DNA of 64,000 bases. It comes from Rhyzopertha dominica (lineage: Eukaryota > Arthropoda > Insecta > Coleoptera > Bostrichidae). A program made the translations under genes and the position numbers. Every line of letters begins with the position of its first letter. Position 1 is the stretch's first letter. The notes under the pieces are model-generated. The model made no database searches, was not told the origin of the DNA, and saw only the letters and a program-made list of their open reading frames with translations. Location of the stretch: positions 78,802,680-78,866,679 of the forward strand of contig QCXZ01000137.1 of assembly GCA_025024175.1 (NCBI GenBank), written 5' to 3'. This document shows, piece by piece, positions 59,247 to 64,000 of this stretch.

Positions 59247-60625
59247 TAGCTTCTTTTATTAGACGTTTGTGGTAATATTTTTCTCTATGTAAAATTTTTG
59301 TTTTATGAAAGTCAATCATGTGCTTAGTCAAATATGAGTGTTCAGCTACGGAAGATTTATCTATCTATTGCAGCCTAGTAGCACGTATGTGTTCTTTCAA
59401 ACGCGTACCTACTTTTCCTTTACTTTGACCTATGTAACACTTGCCGCACGAACAGGTAATTTTGTAAACACCTTCACTCTATAAATGTACTTTATCTTTA
59501 GTAGAACTTAAATTTTTATCTAAATTATTATACGTACTATCAGCAACTAAAATATCATGTTTTCTAAGCATCCTCTTTAATTTTTCCGAAAGGCCTTGTA
59601 CATAAGACAAACTCAACTTTAATTTACTTTGTCCTGGCTGAAAATTTACTTGATTTGGACGAGCACTTTTATTAAAAACTGACCAAATATTCTTATTGCT
59701 ATAAGCATGTCTCACCAGCGCTGATTTAAGATGATATATTTCTTTTTATAAAGAACTTTTGTCTGAGATCCTTTGTGCTTTAAAGAATAACGTCCTTATG
59801 AGACTATTCTTTTGAGATGGAGGGTGGTGAGATGTGGCATGTAAATATCTGTCCGTGTGTGTTGGTTTTCTGTAAACCTTATGTCCTAAATGCCCAGTGT
59901 TTATTCTATAAATTTGGACATCCAGGAAAGGTAAACTACCATTACTTTCTAATTCCATAGTAAATTTAATGTCGGGATTTTGACTGTTCAAATGATTTAG
60001 AAACCTACCTGGCTCTTCTATACGAGTACCATGTGGCCAAATAACAAAAGTGCCATCTACATACCTATACCAATATTCTGGCTTAAATGAAAACTGTTGC
60101 TCGCTACCTCTTTAAAATTTTCTATCAACAAATTGACCACTACAGGACTTAACGGTGAACCCATTGCACAACCTGATTTTTGTTCATAAAAAATAAGTTG
60201 ATTTAAGACAGTGTTCAGATAATCTGGCTATCGTGTCACCTAGGGGATCTCTATTAAGCTTGGCTTTGATGAATTTATCGTTTCATGTATTACCCATACA
60301 TTTCATAAATAAAGAAACCACGTCAAGACTAACTAAAATATCACCTTCTGAAATACTTAAACCTTTTATAATGCCAATGAAGTCTGATAGATATGTTTCC
60401 TACATAAGGCTTTAAATAGTAAGCACAAAATTTTGCCAGTCTGTAACAAGGACTGGCAATCATATTGACTATGGTTCTTAACGGGACATAGGTTTTATGG
60501 ATTTTGGGCAGACCTTGCAATCGGAAACAGTTAAAAGAAACTTCTCCTAATTCGAAAGATTTGAACTTTTGGGAACAACATTAGTAATTTTGGAAATTTT
60601 GAGGTAGAATCTCTTAGTATAAGTT
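59247..60625 (-). mobile_element. Penelope-like element P4, decayed
   Basis: On the minus strand it parallels P1: GIY-YIG region near 59400-59480 (CSCGKCYIGQSK), linker frame 59479-59715 (LKLSLSYVQGLSEKLKRMLR), 59746-59991 (NGSLPFLDVQIYRINTGHLG, RKPTHTDRYLHATSHH), and the RT active site near 60050-60075 reading YRYVDGTFVIW, so YVDD has become YVDG. EQKSGCAMGSPLSPVVVN lies near 60140-60190, and the SEGDILV block near 60340. It extends further toward the N-terminus than P1. Frame breaks are numerous. Confidence 0.87.
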
Positions 60626-61646
60626 TTTACTAAATAGAATCTGGCTCTCAACACAAATATTGCTAGATTTTTTAGAATCTAGAAACGGTACAGTCTATAT
60701 GCTACTAATTATGACACATTTAGATTGTTTTGGGTACTTCTGAACTGCATAGCACGTCTCGATAACTGCTGGAGTTGTGCTGGCTTGTTAAATTAAATTT
60801 TTGATCTGAGTCAAGTGCTTAACTGTCCATGTAGAAGGTCCTACCCCAAAGTTTATCAGCGATCGTCTCTCAAATTTGACGCATGATCCAAAATTAGCGC
60901 TAAATTATCACAAGTGCCCCAAAAAAAGCATGCCACTCCAACAATATCGTACAGGGCGAAAAAGCATGTTACGCCTGATTATTGGAGTAAAAAAATGCGG
61001 TTGTTGGCGCGTTAAAATCAGAACGTATAGGCGGTGTGCACGAGGTATGTTAGTTGACAATAGAGATCAGAATACAATGCCGGTCTCAGATGAAGATATA
61101 CGGCTACTCATACAATAGTTCTCTCAAACCGAGGTCGGGAAGCTGGAAAAGCGAACGCATTAACAATGCGGAGCGCGGTTACAAATGAACACTATTCACC
61201 CACGTTATTAGCAGCAAGAGCGGCGATTTCGCGCATCGACGTGGAAAAATTCGTCGATTCGCGAATTAGAATAGATTGACGTGATACAAGCCCGAAATCG
61301 AAGCGACGATCAATTCGATCTCGGCCGCGAACGTTTTCCAACGGCTCTCCACATAAATTTAGATCGGTGAGTTTACATAGTTAAATTCGATTCAGTGTTT
61401 TGTTGCAGTCTGTTGCTTTCAAGTGCTTTTTTCAGGAAGTAAATATACTGGAAAAACAGATCTTCTTCTGCGAACTTATTTGAATTTGTTGGGAAATCAC
61501 GTTCAAAATGATAGATTATGATATTATGATATGTATCGAGCCTACCATCTAAAATGCCACAATTTTAGCAGAACGTTCATAAAGTAATTCTAAACCCCTG
61601 GAAAAAATTCTTTATGTTGGTCAGCAAACTACTCCTCGTCATATGT
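60626..61646. other. No assignable gene; one GC-rich patch
   Basis: 61140-61340 is GC-rich with many CG dinucleotides, unlike the surroundings, and has no recognised repeat. The frame at 60876-61118 (plus) has no domain. It could be unique regulatory or exonic host DNA, but nothing proves it. Confidence 0.35.
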
Positions 61647-62350
61647 ATGACTTCATGGGCGTACCCAGCTTTTGGTCTAAGGGAGGCAAAGCAGGAATTT
61701 CCCTTACTGAATAATCCAACACAAATAAAAATGTGCCTTTATCGGATTATGTACCTAAGTAATTAACAAAGTATTTATTTCATGAACAATCTTCGTTAAT
61801 TTTCTGCAAGGTGACTTAAAACATCTTCTGTGGAGGCCCAAGTTTTTTATGTTTTTTTTTAATATACTGTTCTCAAAAGCTCGTTTACCCTAACTCAATT
61901 ACTGATGATCTCAGTTGGGCGATATTTAGCGCATTCAGTTGCATGTCTATCACGTTTAACAAGAGATGAGTAGATACATTTTATTTGGAAGAATAAAGAT
62001 CCGTGATCCACATAATCTATAGTACTGTCAAACGAACTACCAAAGAAATATAAATTTCGCCTTAAGCATTTACTAAGAGAACCACGTTTTATGATTTGGA
62101 ATTTGCACATATTAAACAATTAATTAACCGATGCGCTTTTTAGTTTCAAGTTTTCGCATCAGAAGCTTCAGAAATTTAAGTTAGGATTGAATAGGTAGCT
62201 AGTATAGATTTAAAAAAATATCAAAACTGAGAATCATGGTCGTGAAACAGTAACTAAGACTGTAATGATTTAAGCTGCTGGTTGAGCTAATCTTAGTTGA
62301 ACTTAAAAATACAAGTTATAAGCCCCAGCATTATGCGTCAGCTGGCCAAA
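61647..62350 (-). repeat. Unclassified interspersed repeat R, copy 2
   Basis: Inverted homologue of 28266-28852. Starts at CATGGGCGTACCCAGC and runs to CAGCATTATGCGTCAGC. The minus frame 61895-62119 is open for 74 codons here but not in copy 1, so coding is doubtful. Confidence 0.7.
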
Positions 62351-64000
62351 CTCCATCAATCAGCATTAAATTGATGGTCGTCTAACAATTTTTACTCATA
62401 CATCTAATTTTTATGAAATATACTTGGCTATAACGAAATCTGCATGTATTAGCAATTAAAGGCACAGTATAAATTATTACAAATGTAGTTATTCCTTAAG
62501 TTCAATTAATCTTATGATGGCAATGTGAGTTATACTTCGATTATTACTTCTGCGGCAGTTTTTATGTGACACAAAAGTAAGTTATGTTTTTAACTTTAAT
62601 CATAAATGCATAGTTTGTGTGCTTAAAGCGACTAATATCGTCATCTGAAACTCCATTAAACTTGGATATTAGCAAATTCTCGATTAAAAACCGTGATCGC
62701 ATTGATCTGATATTTTAAATAGATCAAATTTGAGTACTTCTTTTTGCTCTTTGGCTAAAATAATGACCAGGACATAAATAGAAAATAGTGCTGTTGGGTC
62801 AATTATATAAATGCGAGATAATAACCAGAAACCGCAACACATCACTAAAATGATAGCATATTACATCTCAATTTTCGACGACGATTTTGTACACATTATG
62901 AGTAGGTACTGTGTAAAATCAGAATTAGATAGTTGCATGAAATTATGCAAGACATGCTTTGTTATGAACACAGTACAGAATATAGCATCTTTTATTTAGA
63001 CTGTGTTTTGGGGTTATAATCCCATTTTTCATTTAGCTATTATTTGTTTAAGTTAAGCAAACCTCCGTAGTCCGCCAGTGCACTGCTTCCAAAAATTAAC
63101 CCAGCACTTAATATTTTAACCAAATTAAGCCTCGTTTAAATAAACCGAAATATATTTAATCCGTTTTCAAAAAGTCTTTTATATACTGGCATTTTAACAG
63201 CACAGCGGGTTTTAACTCGTGCTTATAATACTACTGGATTCCTAAAACTTACGTTAAATAGACTTTCGTAACTCTTAGTTCGGATGGATTTTTGCTCGAA
63301 ATAACTGATATTTTTGATTTTTTTTGTTTCTTTGTATTAATTTTAAAATTTCGAATTATATCGAATTATATGTGACCGATTCTGTGTATTCCACATAACA
63401 GAATCATGCATAGTTGAATAATCCCTATAAGAAAAAAAGTAGCAATCGTATTATGACTCCTGGCCAAAATAACCTTGGAATCCGTTTGTCAACGACTTAT
63501 TGAATGTCATTTGCATAGGTCAAATATGAGTTCTAGATGAAAATTGTGAAATATGCTTATCTATAGATTTTACTTCATTAATAATTTTGTAAATACGTAC
63601 TTAATTAATAAACTAAATGTATGGAAGATGGAAAGGGTCCAGAGTTCGTTGGCCAGATCCAGGGGGAGGGCAGCTTCCCACCCCCTGACTTCATTATTCA
63701 TTATTCATCGAAAATTTTTTTTGAGCTTTGGGAATAAATAGTAGTCTGACGACGCTTAATTGGTAGAATATGGAGGGTGCTTAACCCATAGGCACAGAGT
63801 TTTTCAAATCTCAAGGGGGGGGGCTTTTTATAAAATTGTACCGTATCACCTCAGCCAAACATTTCTCAAGGTCAATGCGCTAAAAATGCGTTATTGTATG
63901 AAAAACAATTTATTAATAAAACAAAATACTAATGTAATGAAATATATTGACAAACTATTATTNTTATTNTGAATATGCAGTATAAAGTCAAATCATTTAG
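62351..64000. other. No assignable feature
   Basis: AT-rich with a G-run near 63815 and N positions at the very end. No gene or recognised transposon. Confidence 0.4.

Noticed and set aside
1..64000. CRISPR arrays, operons, bacterial-type promoters
   Set aside because: Spliced GPCR gene, LINEs, PLEs and hAT elements show this is animal nuclear DNA. No regular short direct-repeat arrays with spacers were seen.

Overview
The window is animal nuclear DNA, almost certainly insect and possibly a beetle (the beetle guess is inference). The only host gene I can support is on the minus strand. It comprises two coding exons of a B-type muscarinic acetylcholine receptor (mAChR-B): 7520-7899 (N-terminus, TM1, first half of TM2) and 1-1024 (rest of TM2 to TM5 and a long third intracellular loop that runs off the left edge). 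They are separated by a 6.5 kb intron. I found no tRNA, rRNA, CRISPR array or second host gene. Scattered N positions look like assembly ambiguities.

The rest is a dense transposon graveyard. LINE fragments lie at 1482-3400, 3402-4745, 9281-10828, 40040-41500, 42120-42320 and 45729-47745; four of the minus-strand ones end in a (TAA)n tract. Tc1/mariner-type transposons lie at 6156-7456, 22391-24273 (nearly whole, with about 325 bp inverted repeats), 36105-37509, 37583-38225, 42329-44128, 44129-44906 and 50552-52031. At 8290-11800 a pogo-like transposase remnant is split by a BEL/Pao LTR element (5 bp duplication), which is itself split by a LINE. Two hAT-type insertions have exact 8 bp duplications (13765-15794 and 29747-31935), and a decayed hAT transposase lies at 48022-49925. 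Penelope-like elements (PLEs) with GIY-YIG endonuclease domains occur as two families: P at 17010-18545, 19675-20600, 32930-34345, 53550-53640 and 59247-60625; Q at 14140-14945 and 25380-26040.

The most striking feature is a structured, non-coding repeat present as three good copies (H1 21548-21868, H2 26871-27171, H3 31106-31479) and one decayed piece (32793-32872). Each good copy carries what reads as a complete type I hammerhead ribozyme: CTGATGA and GAAA core boxes, a 5 bp stem II, a 3 bp stem III with a variable dinucleotide loop, a UC cleavage site, a 7 bp stem I, and a second outer helix beyond an internal loop. The body is rich in small hairpins. H3 ends with the start of a second unit 352 bp downstream, as expected of a tandem retrozyme-like repeat. 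H1 contains a 77 bp-arm palindrome. The Q PLEs carry their own hammerhead-like cores, whose stem I covaries between copies. A plausible reading (inference) is a family of self-cleaving RNAs that depends on the PLE reverse transcriptases found in the same neighbourhood.

Most remaining intervals are AT-rich and hold nothing I can assign; they are listed as such.
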